From contig CANLDN010000002.1 of the NCBI GenBank assembly GCA_947489445.1, positions 131,501-195,500 of the forward strand: 64,000 bases of DNA, written 5' to 3'. The notes beneath the pieces are model-generated. The model did not search any database and had not been told where the DNA came from. It saw only the letters and a list, made by a program, of their open reading frames with translations. The number at the start of each line of letters is the position of its first letter. Position 1 is the first letter of the stretch. Made by a program: the position numbers and the translations under genes. Origin of the DNA: an uncultured Paracoccaceae bacterium (GTDB lineage Bacteria > Pseudomonadota > Alphaproteobacteria > Rhodobacterales > Rhodobacteraceae). Positions 34,302-44,740 of this stretch are shown here, piece by piece.

Positions 34302-35519
34302 ATGACCGCTCCGAAAAAAGTTGTTTTGGCCTATTCCGGGGGTCTTGATACCTCCATCATTCTGAAATGGTTGCAAACGGAATATGACTGCGAGGTAGTG
34401 ACGTTTACCGCTGATTTGGGGCAAGGCGAAGAGCTGGAACCAGCACGCAAAAAGGCCGAGATGATGGGTGCGACGAGCATCTATATCGAGGATTTACGCG
34501 AAGAGTTTGTACGCGATTTCGTGTTCCCGATGTTCCGGGCAAATGCGTTGTACGAGGGGCTTTATCTGCTGGGGACGTCGATTGCGCGCCCCCTTATTTC
34601 CAAGCGTTTGGTTGAGATTGCAGAGGCCGAGGGCGCCGATGCGATTTCCCATGGTGCGACGGGTAAAGGCAACGACCAGATCCGGTTTGAACTGGCCGCA
34701 TATGCGCTGAACCCAGAGATTTCGGTCGTCGCCCCGTGGCGTGAATGGGATTTGGGCAGCCGGACGAAACTGATTGATTTTGCTGAGAAGCATCAGATCC
34801 CGATCGCCAAGGACAAGCGCGGCGAGGCGCCGTTTAGTGTGGACGCGAACCTGCTGCATACCTCATCCGAAGGCAAAGTACTGGAAGATCCAGCGGAGGA
34901 AGCACCAGAGCATGTTTATCAGCGCACTGTGGCCCCCGAGGATGCGCCGGATACGCCTGAGATGGTGGAAGTCACTTTTGAGCGCGGCGACGCCGTAGCG
35001 ATCAATGGTGAGATGATGTCGCCCGCGACTGTGTTGACGAAGCTGAATGAGCTGGGTGGCAAGCATGGTGTGGGCCGTCTCGATCTGGTGGAAAACCGGT
35101 TTATTGGTATGAAATCGCGGGGGGTTTATGAAACGCCCGGCGGGACAATTCTGCTTGAGGCGCATCGCGGGATCGAGCAGATCACGTTGGATGCGGGTGC
35201 CGGGCATTTGAAAGACAGCATCATGCCGCGTTATGCGGAGCTGATTTACAACGGCTTCTGGTTCTCGCCTGAACGCGAGATGTTGCAGGCGTTGATCGAC
35301 AAGTCGCAAGAACATGTATCAGGCACGGTTCGCGTGAAGCTTTATAAAGGATCCTGCACGACGGTTGCGCGCTGGTCGGATCTTTCGCTTTATTCCGAAG
35401 AGCATGTGACGTTTGAAGACGATATGGGCGCATATGATCAGACCGATGCGCAGGGGTTCATTCAGTTGAACGCGCTGCGGTTGAAGCTGTTGGCGGCGCG
35501 GAACAGGCGGGTGAAGTGA
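34302..35519 (+). CDS. argG: Argininosuccinate synthase
   Basis: A 405-residue enzyme joining citrulline and aspartate with ATP in arginine synthesis. The N-terminal PP-loop AYSGGLDTS is at residues 9-17; [18 protein letters not shown] is diagnostic. Single gene, with a convergent hairpin after it. Confidence 0.97.
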   Translation: MTAPKKVVLAYSGGLDTSIILKWLQTEYDCEVVTFTADLGQGEELEPARKKAEMMGATSIYIEDLREEFVRDFVFPMFRANALYEGLYLLGTSIARPLISKRLVEIAEAEGADAISHGATGKGNDQIRFELAAYALNPEISVVAPWREWDLGSRTKLIDFAEKHQIPIAKDKRGEAPFSVDANLLHTSSEGKVLEDPAEEAPEHVYQRTVAPEDAPDTPEMVEVTFERGDAVAINGEMMSPATVLTKLNELGGKHGVGRLDLVENRFIGMKSRGVYETPGGTILLEAHRGIEQITLDAGAGHLKDSIMPRYAELIYNGFWFSPEREMLQALIDKSQEHVSGTVRVKLYKGSCTTVARWSDLSLYSEEHVTFEDDMGAYDQTDAQGFIQLNALRLKLLAARNRRVK

Positions 35520-35521
35520 GC

Positions 35522-35543
35522 GTGGGGTGGAGCCCCACCCTAC
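35522..35543. terminator. Hairpin between convergent argG and sulfotransferase genes
   Basis: A 9-bp stem (GTGGGGTGG with CCACCCTAC, one G-T pair) with a 4-nt loop fills the 20-bp gap between the argG stop and the TAG of the sulfotransferase gene, which it includes. No T-run follows, so it is likely a shared 3'-end hairpin rather than a classical terminator. Confidence 0.5.
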
Positions 35544-36235
35544 ATTGCGACCGCTTTCATTTTTTCGTAGTGTGGCAAGCACTTAGTCAGGAGTTCGGCA
35601 TGTTCCGTGACATCAGGCAGTGGCCCTTCTGCTGCCGCAAATCCTGTGCTTTGGTGGACGGCATTATACCAGTATTTGGCCCAGATACCGTCCGCTTTGC
35701 GCCGACCGGATGGCCAGGACAGCATAGCCGGATCGAAGTGTAACCCTATAGTATTGCAGAGTTTTTTTAACATCTCCTCGGGGTTTTTTCGGATGTCGCT
35801 GCTGTCGATGATCAGGCCGCCGAGCTTTTCGTAAAGAGTTGTCTGTGCGGCGAAGCCGACATCATCCATCGTGATTGTATCTCGCTTGGCCGCATAGCTT
35901 GCGATGACGCGGGCCGGATGGCGGATCAGGTGGATGTTGATGCAGTCCCCGGCCCAGTCGAGGGGGAAACCATCGACCATGTGATGAGGCATGTGCTTCA
36001 TATAAAAATGTGGCTTTTGGGCAGGAATAGTGCCTATTATTTGATCCGCTACAACGATTGCGTCTGTTTCATGGGCTGCCAGTATCGCGGTCCGCATAGG
36101 GTGATCGGCGCCGGTGGCGGCGAGGTATGGGGCGTAGAACGGCTCGTCCCAAATTGCGAAATCGGGGCGGTTGCCGAAGGCATACATCATCGCGGTTGAA
36201 AGGTTTCGCGGGCCGGACCACGTAGCGATTTTCAT
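35540..36235 (-). CDS. Sulfotransferase-like protein
   Basis: A 231-residue protein beginning MKIATWSGPRNLSTAMMYAF, a PAPS-binding-like 5' loop, with a later LIRHPARVIASYAA that fits the 3'-phosphate loop of sulfotransferases. Acceptor unknown. The start at 36235 gives this motif at the N-terminus; the in-frame ATG at 36346 would run through the 11-bp tandem repeat and into the aminotransferase gene. It lies 52 bp after that gene. Confidence 0.75.
   Translation of the reverse strand: MKIATWSGPRNLSTAMMYAFGNRPDFAIWDEPFYAPYLAATGADHPMRTAILAAHETDAIVVADQIIGTIPAQKPHFYMKHMPHHMVDGFPLDWAGDCINIHLIRHPARVIASYAAKRDTITMDDVGFAAQTTLYEKLGGLIIDSSDIRKNPEEMLKKLCNTIGLHFDPAMLSWPSGRRKADGIWAKYWYNAVHQSTGFAAAEGPLPDVTEHAELLTKCLPHYEKMKAVAM
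36017..36032 (+). repeat. 16-bp motif, copy 2
   Basis: TTGGGCAGGAATAGTG inside the sulfotransferase gene on the non-coding strand; identical to the copy at 45307-45322. Confidence 0.5.
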
Positions 36236-36238
36236 GAT

Positions 36239-36271
36239 GCAGAACCTATGCAGAAACCATGCGCATACCAT
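36239..36271. repeat. 11-bp tandem repeat, second copy (inverted)
   Basis: On the minus strand the units are ATGGTATGCGC, ATGGTTTCTGC and ATAGGTTCTGC, then ATCAT, covering the 36236-36271 gap between the aminotransferase stop and the sulfotransferase start. A 28-nt stretch is identical to the array at 9108-9144, 27 kb away, in the opposite orientation. Confidence 0.85.
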
Positions 36272-36287
36272 GCGCACGATATGTGTA

Positions 36288-37187
36288 TCATGAGCGCGCG
36301 ACCAAATCCTTGTAAAGATCGCGCAGACGCTTTGTGATCGGGCCAAGTTCGCCCGTGCCGATCAACCGCCCGTCAATCTGACTGACTGGTGTTTGCGCGC
36401 CGAACGTGCCGGTCAAAAATGCCTCGTCCGCAGAATAAGTATCGACGAGGCTAAAGTTACGTTCATAAACCGGGATATCATTGGCCCGGCACAGTTCGAT
36501 CACCTTTTGGCGGGTGATCCCGTTCATGCAGTAGTCGCCGGTAGAGGTCCAAACCACACCGTTTTTGACGATGAAGAAGTTGCAGGCATTGGTGGTGTTC
36601 ACGAAACCATGCACGTCGAGCATCAGTGCCTCATCTGCGCCTGCCTTTTGAGCGGCGATGCAGGCGAGGATACAGTTGAGTTTGGAGTGACTGTTCAGCT
36701 TGGGATCTTGTGTCATGGGCAAGCCACGCTGATGCGGCACGGTCGCCAAGGTGATGGGACGCGGGATTTTGGGTTGCGAATGCTCCATGATGATCACGAC
36801 GGTCGGACCCGAACGTGACAGGCTAGGGTGCTGGAACGGCCGGATCTTGACGCCGCGGGTGACCATCAAACGTGCATGCGCATCTGTGGTCATATCATTG
36901 GCTGATTGTGTCTCTAACACAGCGGAAATGACGGCATTTCTGTCCATACCGATATCCAGATCGATTGCCTTTGCGGCCTCGAACAGGCGGTTGATATGTT
37001 CATCCATGAAGGCCCATTTGCCATCATAGAGCCGCAAACCTTCCCACACGCCATCACCCAACATGAAACCGCTGTCATAGACACTGATCATTGCGTGCGC
37101 TTTGGGTACGATCTTTCCATCGACGTAAATCAGGATATCGTTGTTACGCGCGTCTTCTTCCGCTTGGTGGGTGGTGATCTGTGGCAT
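36288..37187 (-). CDS. Class IV aminotransferase (branched-chain or D-amino acid type)
   Basis: A 299-residue PLP fold-type IV enzyme. The PLP lysine is in LNSHSKLNCILA, and FVNTTNACNFFIVKNGVVWT and YCMNGITRQKVIELC are typical. The family includes IlvE and D-alanine aminotransferase; specificity cannot be read here. It is likely co-transcribed with the sulfotransferase. Confidence 0.88.
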   Translation of the reverse strand: MPQITTHQAEEDARNNDILIYVDGKIVPKAHAMISVYDSGFMLGDGVWEGLRLYDGKWAFMDEHINRLFEAAKAIDLDIGMDRNAVISAVLETQSANDMTTDAHARLMVTRGVKIRPFQHPSLSRSGPTVVIIMEHSQPKIPRPITLATVPHQRGLPMTQDPKLNSHSKLNCILACIAAQKAGADEALMLDVHGFVNTTNACNFFIVKNGVVWTSTGDYCMNGITRQKVIELCRANDIPVYERNFSLVDTYSADEAFLTGTFGAQTPVSQIDGRLIGTGELGPITKRLRDLYKDLVARS

Positions 37188-37325
37188 TCAAACCTCTTTT
37201 TCGAACTTATTTGTCCAGCGGTAGCATGATTTCCGCCACCAAGGCGAATTGGCGATTCACAGACCTTTCTTTTGAGGCTATCCGGTGATTTCAGAATCGA
37301 AGCCTATTTTCAAAGGATCTATTGA

Positions 37326-38390
37326 ATGGCCATCAAGACAGCTGCGCCCGATACGGCGCAATTCGAATTTCGCGGTCGCACCGGTGAGTGGTTCGGCATC
37401 TGGATCACCAATCTGCTGCTGACAATCGTAACCATCGGCATCTATTCAGCCTGGGCCAAGGTGCGGGCCAAGAAGTATTTCTATCAAAACACCTATGTAG
37501 CAGGTCGCAACTTTGATTATCACGCCACAGGCCTGCAAATCCTTATTGGGCGTCTTATCTTTGTTGCTGGTTTGGTTGTCTTTTCTTTGCTGTCCTCAAT
37601 CCCTGTCGTCGGATTGGTGATGATCATCGGTCTGCTTTTTCTCATCCCTTGGCTGTTGGTGCGGTCCATTCGGTTTAACGCCATAATGTCGAGCTGGTCG
37701 AATGTGCGTTTCGGTTTTGATGGTCAGCCAGGCAACGCATTCATGGTGTTCATGCTGTACCCCGTCCTGACCGCCTTTACGCTATATTTAGCTGCACCAT
37801 TCGCAGATCGGGCGCAGCGCAGGTTTGTGATTAACAATCACCGTTTGGGCAAGGCGCCGTTCGCGTTTGACAGCGGTATTGGTGCTTTTTACAAGGCATT
37901 CTTTGCCGCCATTGGCTGGGTGATCTTGATGACAGTCATCTTTCTGACGCTGAGCGGAACAACGGTATTCATGTTGATCAGCGACCCGGAAGCGCTTGAG
38001 CGTAACCCACAAGCCGCGTTTTCCATCATCGCGGGGTTCTACCTTTACGCATTTGTCGCGTTTTTCCCGGCGGCCACGATCTATCAGGCCTTTATCCGCA
38101 ACACGATCTTCAATGGCAGCATGCTGGACGGAAAGCATCAGTTTGTTTCGAATGTTAAGCCGCTTCAACTGGTTTGGATCGCCATTTCAAACGTGTTTGT
38201 TGTGATCTTCACCCTTGGTTTGATGTTGCCATGGGCACAGATCCGTATCGCACGCTATAATGCGGTACACACACAGCTGAAGGCGGGTGGTTCGCTGGAT
38301 GATTTCGTGGGCAAGATTGAAGCCCAGGGCGGTGCGCTGGGTGATGCCTATACTGATATTGAGGCCGTTGATATCGGTCTTCCGATCTAA
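37326..38390 (+). CDS. DUF898 (YjgN-like) membrane protein
   Basis: A 354-residue membrane protein starting FEFRGRTGEWFGIWITNLLL and containing YSAWAKVRAKKYFYQNTYVAG, both typical of DUF898. About six to seven spans. Function unknown. It is followed after 12 bp by an M48 peptidase gene, a pairing that suggests a joint envelope role. Confidence 0.85.
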   Translation: MAIKTAAPDTAQFEFRGRTGEWFGIWITNLLLTIVTIGIYSAWAKVRAKKYFYQNTYVAGRNFDYHATGLQILIGRLIFVAGLVVFSLLSSIPVVGLVMIIGLLFLIPWLLVRSIRFNAIMSSWSNVRFGFDGQPGNAFMVFMLYPVLTAFTLYLAAPFADRAQRRFVINNHRLGKAPFAFDSGIGAFYKAFFAAIGWVILMTVIFLTLSGTTVFMLISDPEALERNPQAAFSIIAGFYLYAFVAFFPAATIYQAFIRNTIFNGSMLDGKHQFVSNVKPLQLVWIAISNVFVVIFTLGLMLPWAQIRIARYNAVHTQLKAGGSLDDFVGKIEAQGGALGDAYTDIEAVDIGLPI

Positions 38391-38402
38391 GGACCACTGA
38401 GG

Positions 38403-39449
38403 ATGGGCGCGACATATGGGCAGACATCTGCAATTATCCAAGGTCGCGCCTTTCCACCGATGCAATCACGCAGCATCACCGCACAGATGCGAATGGACGG
38501 TATCACCGTCAACGTGATCGCAGAGGATGGTGCAATCATATGCACCTGCCCCCGCCAATCTGTTCGCTTTGACGATCCTATCGGCAGCGCCCCGCGTCGT
38601 GCCACATTGCCCGATGGGACATTGTTTGAGACGACCGATCATAAGACGGTCGAAAGCGCCTTTGGTGATACACCGGGTTCGATCATCCACAAACTGGAGC
38701 GGCTGCATCCCCGCATGGTGGGTTTTATTGCCGTTGCGATTGCCGCGACTTGGGTTATCTGGCGCTATGGTCTTGATATTCTTGCCGCCGGCGCATTGGC
38801 GATTACCCCACCTCAGGTGGTTGATGCGATTGATGCCGGCACGCTGCAAACCATTGATTTTGTCATAGCCGTGCCCACACAAAGCACCGCCGAAGAGCGC
38901 GCCATCGCCCAAGGTGTTTTCGACACCTTGCTTGCCACACTTGATGACGACATCCGCGCCGCACATGATTTCCGCCTTGAGTTTCGTGCAATGCCGGGCC
39001 TTGGACCCAACGCCCTGGCCCTGCCCGGCGGCACCGTGATCATGACCGATGAATTCATGCGCCTTTTCCCGTCAGAGGACATTCAGGCCGGTGTTTTGGC
39101 GCATGAGATTGGCCATGTGGTCGAACAGCACGGCCTTCGCCAGCTTTATCGGTCAGTTGGTATTGCCGTGTTGGTCGCCCTGATTGCCGGTGACACCGTG
39201 CCGATTGTCGAAGAAATCCTGCTTGAGGGTAACGTATTGCTGTCGCTGACCTTTTCACGGCGCAGCGAAAATGAGGCCGATGAGTTTGGTGTCGATCTTG
39301 CCCAGCAGGCTGGATACGATCCTGCCGGTTTGATCACGTTTTTCGATTGGTTGCAGGATGAAATGGGCGATACGTCCAGCTGGTTATCGACCCATCCCAG
39401 CAGTGCGGAACGTGTGGACCGCCTGCGCGCGCTGACCGAAGCGCAATAA
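38403..39449 (+). CDS. M48-family membrane metallopeptidase
   Basis: A 348-residue peptidase with a membrane span at about residues 107-121, the zinc motif HEIGH (234-238) and the third ligand in SRRSENEADEFG. The domain faces the periplasm in related proteins (BepA/LoiP-like, inference). It likely acts in quality control of envelope proteins with the upstream DUF898 protein. Confidence 0.88.
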   Translation: MGATYGQTSAIIQGRAFPPMQSRSITAQMRMDGITVNVIAEDGAIICTCPRQSVRFDDPIGSAPRRATLPDGTLFETTDHKTVESAFGDTPGSIIHKLERLHPRMVGFIAVAIAATWVIWRYGLDILAAGALAITPPQVVDAIDAGTLQTIDFVIAVPTQSTAEERAIAQGVFDTLLATLDDDIRAAHDFRLEFRAMPGLGPNALALPGGTVIMTDEFMRLFPSEDIQAGVLAHEIGHVVEQHGLRQLYRSVGIAVLVALIAGDTVPIVEEILLEGNVLLSLTFSRRSENEADEFGVDLAQQAGYDPAGLITFFDWLQDEMGDTSSWLSTHPSSAERVDRLRALTEAQ

Positions 39450-39519
39450 ATGCTCACCCAGATGTCATTTGGGTCGTTTGCCCGACCGGTCTAGGGTCGT
39501 CTTCGAACGGAGATGACCC

Positions 39520-40152
39520 ATGTTGAGACTGATTAAAGCTGTTGCCCTGATGTTTATGCCTGCCGCTGCCATGGCGGAGGATATCCAGACTGCCGTTGTT
39601 GCGGGCGGATGTTTCTGGTGCGTAGAAAGCGATTTTGAATCGGTGCAGGGCGTCCGCGAGGTGATTTCCGGATATACTGGTGGCACCACGGCCAGCCCCA
39701 CCTATCAGACGCTGAAAGGGTCCGGCCATTATGAGGCGGTGCAGATCATCTATGACGCGGATGTTGTGAGCTACAATCAGTTGCTGCATGCGTTTTTCCG
39801 GTCGGTTGATCCGACCGATGCTGGCGGCCAGTTTTGTGATCGCGGAGAAAGCTATCGCACAGCGGTTTTCGTGTCTAACCCTGCGGAAAGAGCCGCTGCA
39901 GAGGCCGCGAAGGCCGCCGCGCGTAGTGCGTTGGGTCAGCGGATTGTGACGCCAATTTTGGACGCCGCTACGTTTTACGAAGCCGAGGCCTATCATCAGG
40001 ATTACTATCGTGGGACGTCAACCATTCTGACCCGCCGCGGCCCAAAAGTGCAAAGCGATGCCTACAAGTTTTATCGTCAAAGCTGCGGTCGCGATGCGCG
40101 GGTGCGTCAGCTATGGGGTGATGCGGCGCCTTTTGCGGGTGGTCATAGCTGA
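39520..40152 (+). CDS. msrA: Peptide methionine sulfoxide reductase A, secreted
   Basis: A 210-residue MsrA with a signal peptide ending AAAMAED and the catalytic GGCFWCVES (C31). YEAVQIIYD and EAYHQDYY are conserved. The signal peptide indicates repair of oxidised methionine in periplasmic proteins. The stop overlaps the ribokinase stop region by 10 nt in a convergent layout. Confidence 0.93.
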   Translation: MLRLIKAVALMFMPAAAMAEDIQTAVVAGGCFWCVESDFESVQGVREVISGYTGGTTASPTYQTLKGSGHYEAVQIIYDADVVSYNQLLHAFFRSVDPTDAGGQFCDRGESYRTAVFVSNPAERAAAEAAKAAARSALGQRIVTPILDAATFYEAEAYHQDYYRGTSTILTRRGPKVQSDAYKFYRQSCGRDARVRQLWGDAAPFAGGHS

Positions 40153-41009
40153 AACGCCTGCACCTCTGACAAATCAGGGATAACATCTGCCGTTCCATGC
40201 CGGGTGACCATAAGTGCGCCTGCGATGGTGGCTTGCCCGATGGCTTGAGCCATGGGCATCCCCCGGTCGAGCCCGGCCAGAACGTAGCCGGTGAAGGTGT
40301 CGCCAGCACCGGTCGTGTCGACAGGGTCTACCTTGATCGCATCGAAGTGCTGTTTTCCATCCGGCCCATACCAATCGGCCCCGTCACCGCCAAGTGTGAC
40401 AATAACGTCTTTTACCGGCAGATCGGCGGGGGATTGTTCCGTGGCGGTTTGGAGCTGTTGAGCTTCTACGGCATTGAGGATCAGGAAATCGAGGTGGGGC
40501 AGGACGGCCAGAACCCTTTCAGCGTCGAAGGGTGCGGCGGCATAGGCCACTCTCAACCCCATCTTTTTGCCAAGCTGCGCCGCAGTGCGTTGGAGGTTGG
40601 TTTCATTCTGGATAACCAGCCAATCGCCTGTCTGCGCCTCGGCCATGGCCGTTTGTAGGGTCGCCTGAGGGATCTCTACATTGGCACCGGGATGCAGGAC
40701 AATCGCGTTTTCCCCGTGCGGGTCGACCATGATGATCGCTTGCGCCGTTTCAGTGTCTATTTCGGCGATATTGCGGGTATCGACGCCGTATTCGAGCAAA
40801 CGTTGGACCGCCCAGCGCCCATCCTGACCGACTGCGCCAATGTGGTTCACATGCGCGGCAGCACGGGCAGCGGCGACGGACATATTGGCACCTTTACCAC
40901 CAAGAAAGGTTTGCCGGTTGGTCGAGGATAGCGTTTCCCCCGGCGCGGGAATATGTGGCACCGCATAAACGAAATCGGCATTGATCGATCCGAGATTCCA
41001 AATTCCCAT
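40143..41009 (-). CDS. rbsK: Ribokinase (PfkB family)
   Basis: A 288-residue sugar kinase with the N-terminal [33 protein letters not shown] and the C-terminal catalytic signature [17 protein letters not shown]. Ribokinase is the best fit; other PfkB sugar kinases are possible since no ribose genes lie nearby. It is divergent from the metzincin-like gene. Confidence 0.85.
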   Translation of the reverse strand: MGIWNLGSINADFVYAVPHIPAPGETLSSTNRQTFLGGKGANMSVAAARAAAHVNHIGAVGQDGRWAVQRLLEYGVDTRNIAEIDTETAQAIIMVDPHGENAIVLHPGANVEIPQATLQTAMAEAQTGDWLVIQNETNLQRTAAQLGKKMGLRVAYAAAPFDAERVLAVLPHLDFLILNAVEAQQLQTATEQSPADLPVKDVIVTLGGDGADWYGPDGKQHFDAIKVDPVDTTGAGDTFTGYVLAGLDRGMPMAQAIGQATIAGALMVTRHGTADVIPDLSEVQAFQL

Positions 41010-41130
41010 ACTTGCCCTGTCTTTTTGGTTCGGGCAGTGTGCGCCCAGCGTGGACCAGTGTCCATTAGAATAGCTGTATGTTCAATTGATCAGTGTGTTT
41101 GTTGCCAGACTCATTGTTGATGGAGATTTT

Positions 41131-42030
41131 ATGAAGAAGATTATCAAGTTGTCGGACTACGACGCGGAGCTAAACACTGATGTGGCCGACGCATTTACCA
41201 ATATGGATTTGACCCTGACGTTGCGGTTGGGGTTTCGCCAGATCAACCCTGCCGGCGGTGCGGCCAAGGGCACACATAATGATTATGGCGATGCAACCGA
41301 ACCAGCCCGTAAAACTGTCAAATGGACACCGGGATCATGGGCACAGTGGAAAAAGAACTTTGCCGACACGGCCCAGAAGTTCTGGCATGGCAAGTTCTGG
41401 CTGGAGAACGGCACAAGCCTTTTCATGCTGAAAGACAAGGAAGGCTACTTCGTGCCCAATGTCTATTGCCGCATGAAGATTGTCGCGCAGGATGCAACCG
41501 CTGCAGACAATCATCATACGATTGATGTGGTGCGGCTGGATTCCTCGGAGAATTTTTTTGGTTCTCATTCGACCCTGTATGACAGTCTGGACATCAATCC
41601 CGTTTGGAAAGGTACCGACAGCAAGGGCAAGAAGATCATGCAGCGCGCCCATGTTCACGAAGTAGGTCATTTAATGGGCCTGGGTCATGTTGATGAGGGC
41701 AAGGCGCATTGCCCGACATCGGGCGATACGAATGCCACTGCCTGTTATGGCGTTGCCGACATCGACAAATATTCGGTGATGGGCAAGGGGATGCAGCTGC
41801 GCAAGGCCCATGCAAAACCATGGCAAAAGGCGATGAAAACCTTTGCCTTTACCGAGGCCTTTAGCACCATGACGGGTCCACCGATGGATGCCAAGGCCTA
41901 TATCGGACTGGCCACTGGTTTACGCGCGAGTTTGCATGGTTGGGATGCCAGCATGTCCCGCATCTATCCCCGCACGCCTGACGAGGTGACCAAAGGTATC
42001 AAGCACACCAGCCGTCCAGTCCGTGCGTGA
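41131..42030 (+). CDS. Metzincin-like metalloprotein, function unknown
   Basis: A 299-residue protein with the full metzincin zinc motif HEVGHLMGLGH (176-186) and, 30 residues on, a Met-turn-like YSVMGKGM (M217), the two hallmarks of the clan. A cysteine pair (C194, C205) lies between them. No signal peptide, lipobox or RTX repeats are visible, which is unusual because metzincins are normally secreted. The start at 41131 has GGAG 7 nt upstream; the in-frame ATG at 41086 has none. Its stop overlaps the next small gene. No close family is recognised. Confidence 0.75.
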   Translation: MKKIIKLSDYDAELNTDVADAFTNMDLTLTLRLGFRQINPAGGAAKGTHNDYGDATEPARKTVKWTPGSWAQWKKNFADTAQKFWHGKFWLENGTSLFMLKDKEGYFVPNVYCRMKIVAQDATAADNHHTIDVVRLDSSENFFGSHSTLYDSLDINPVWKGTDSKGKKIMQRAHVHEVGHLMGLGHVDEGKAHCPTSGDTNATACYGVADIDKYSVMGKGMQLRKAHAKPWQKAMKTFAFTEAFSTMTGPPMDAKAYIGLATGLRASLHGWDASMSRIYPRTPDEVTKGIKHTSRPVRA

Positions 42031-42359
42031 CCACCCGTTGGTTGGCACTTTGTGCAGTGATGCTGGTTGGTGTTGCTGTTGTTGTTGCTGTGACCGAAGC
42101 TGAGGCCGATGATACAAGGAGCTGTACGATGACTGCAGTTGAGACATCAATTTGCGTGTATGAGACGATCTTGAACGATATCCGCGAAAATTACACCTTT
42201 GCCGGGGGTGGCGGTATTTCGGCGATCCGGCAGACGATGACCACGACCTACGAGGTCACAATCGCGCAGGAAGAACGGCGCGATATCTGGACCTACGAGA
42301 TCGCGGTTGATGACGAAGGTGCGGTTCAGATTGTGACCCGTACTGAAAGTACCAGATAG
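42027..42359 (+). CDS. Small protein downstream of the metzincin gene
   Basis: A 110-residue reading starts at GTG 42027, overlapping the metzincin stop, and gives a hydrophobic signal-like N-terminus (LALCAVMLVGVAVVVAV). Alternatively ATG 42129 has a strong AAGGAG site 8 nt upstream and gives a 76-residue soluble protein (TAVETSICVYETILNDIREN). The C-terminal part is rich in acidic and beta-type residues. Function unknown; coupling to the metzincin suggests a partner or inhibitor (inference). Confidence 0.6.
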   Translation: MTTRWLALCAVMLVGVAVVVAVTEAEADDTRSCTMTAVETSICVYETILNDIRENYTFAGGGGISAIRQTMTTTYEVTIAQEERRDIWTYEIAVDDEGAVQIVTRTESTR

Positions 42360-42361
42360 CG

Positions 42362-44617
<2,256 letters not shown>

Positions 44618-44740
44618 GCTGTCCCCCCGTTTCGGTCCACAAGACATAGCGGGTTCCGGATTGGGGCTGCAACGGGTTCATTTCGGGGTTTCGCCACAAA
44701 CAGGGACTGTTAATGTGCGCGAGATGATCCTGGGGGACGC

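Noticed and set aside
42060..42110. GTTGCTGTTGTTGTTGCTGTG run as a simple-sequence repeat
   Set aside because: It is short and irregular and encodes the hydrophobic signal-like segment, so coding composition explains it.
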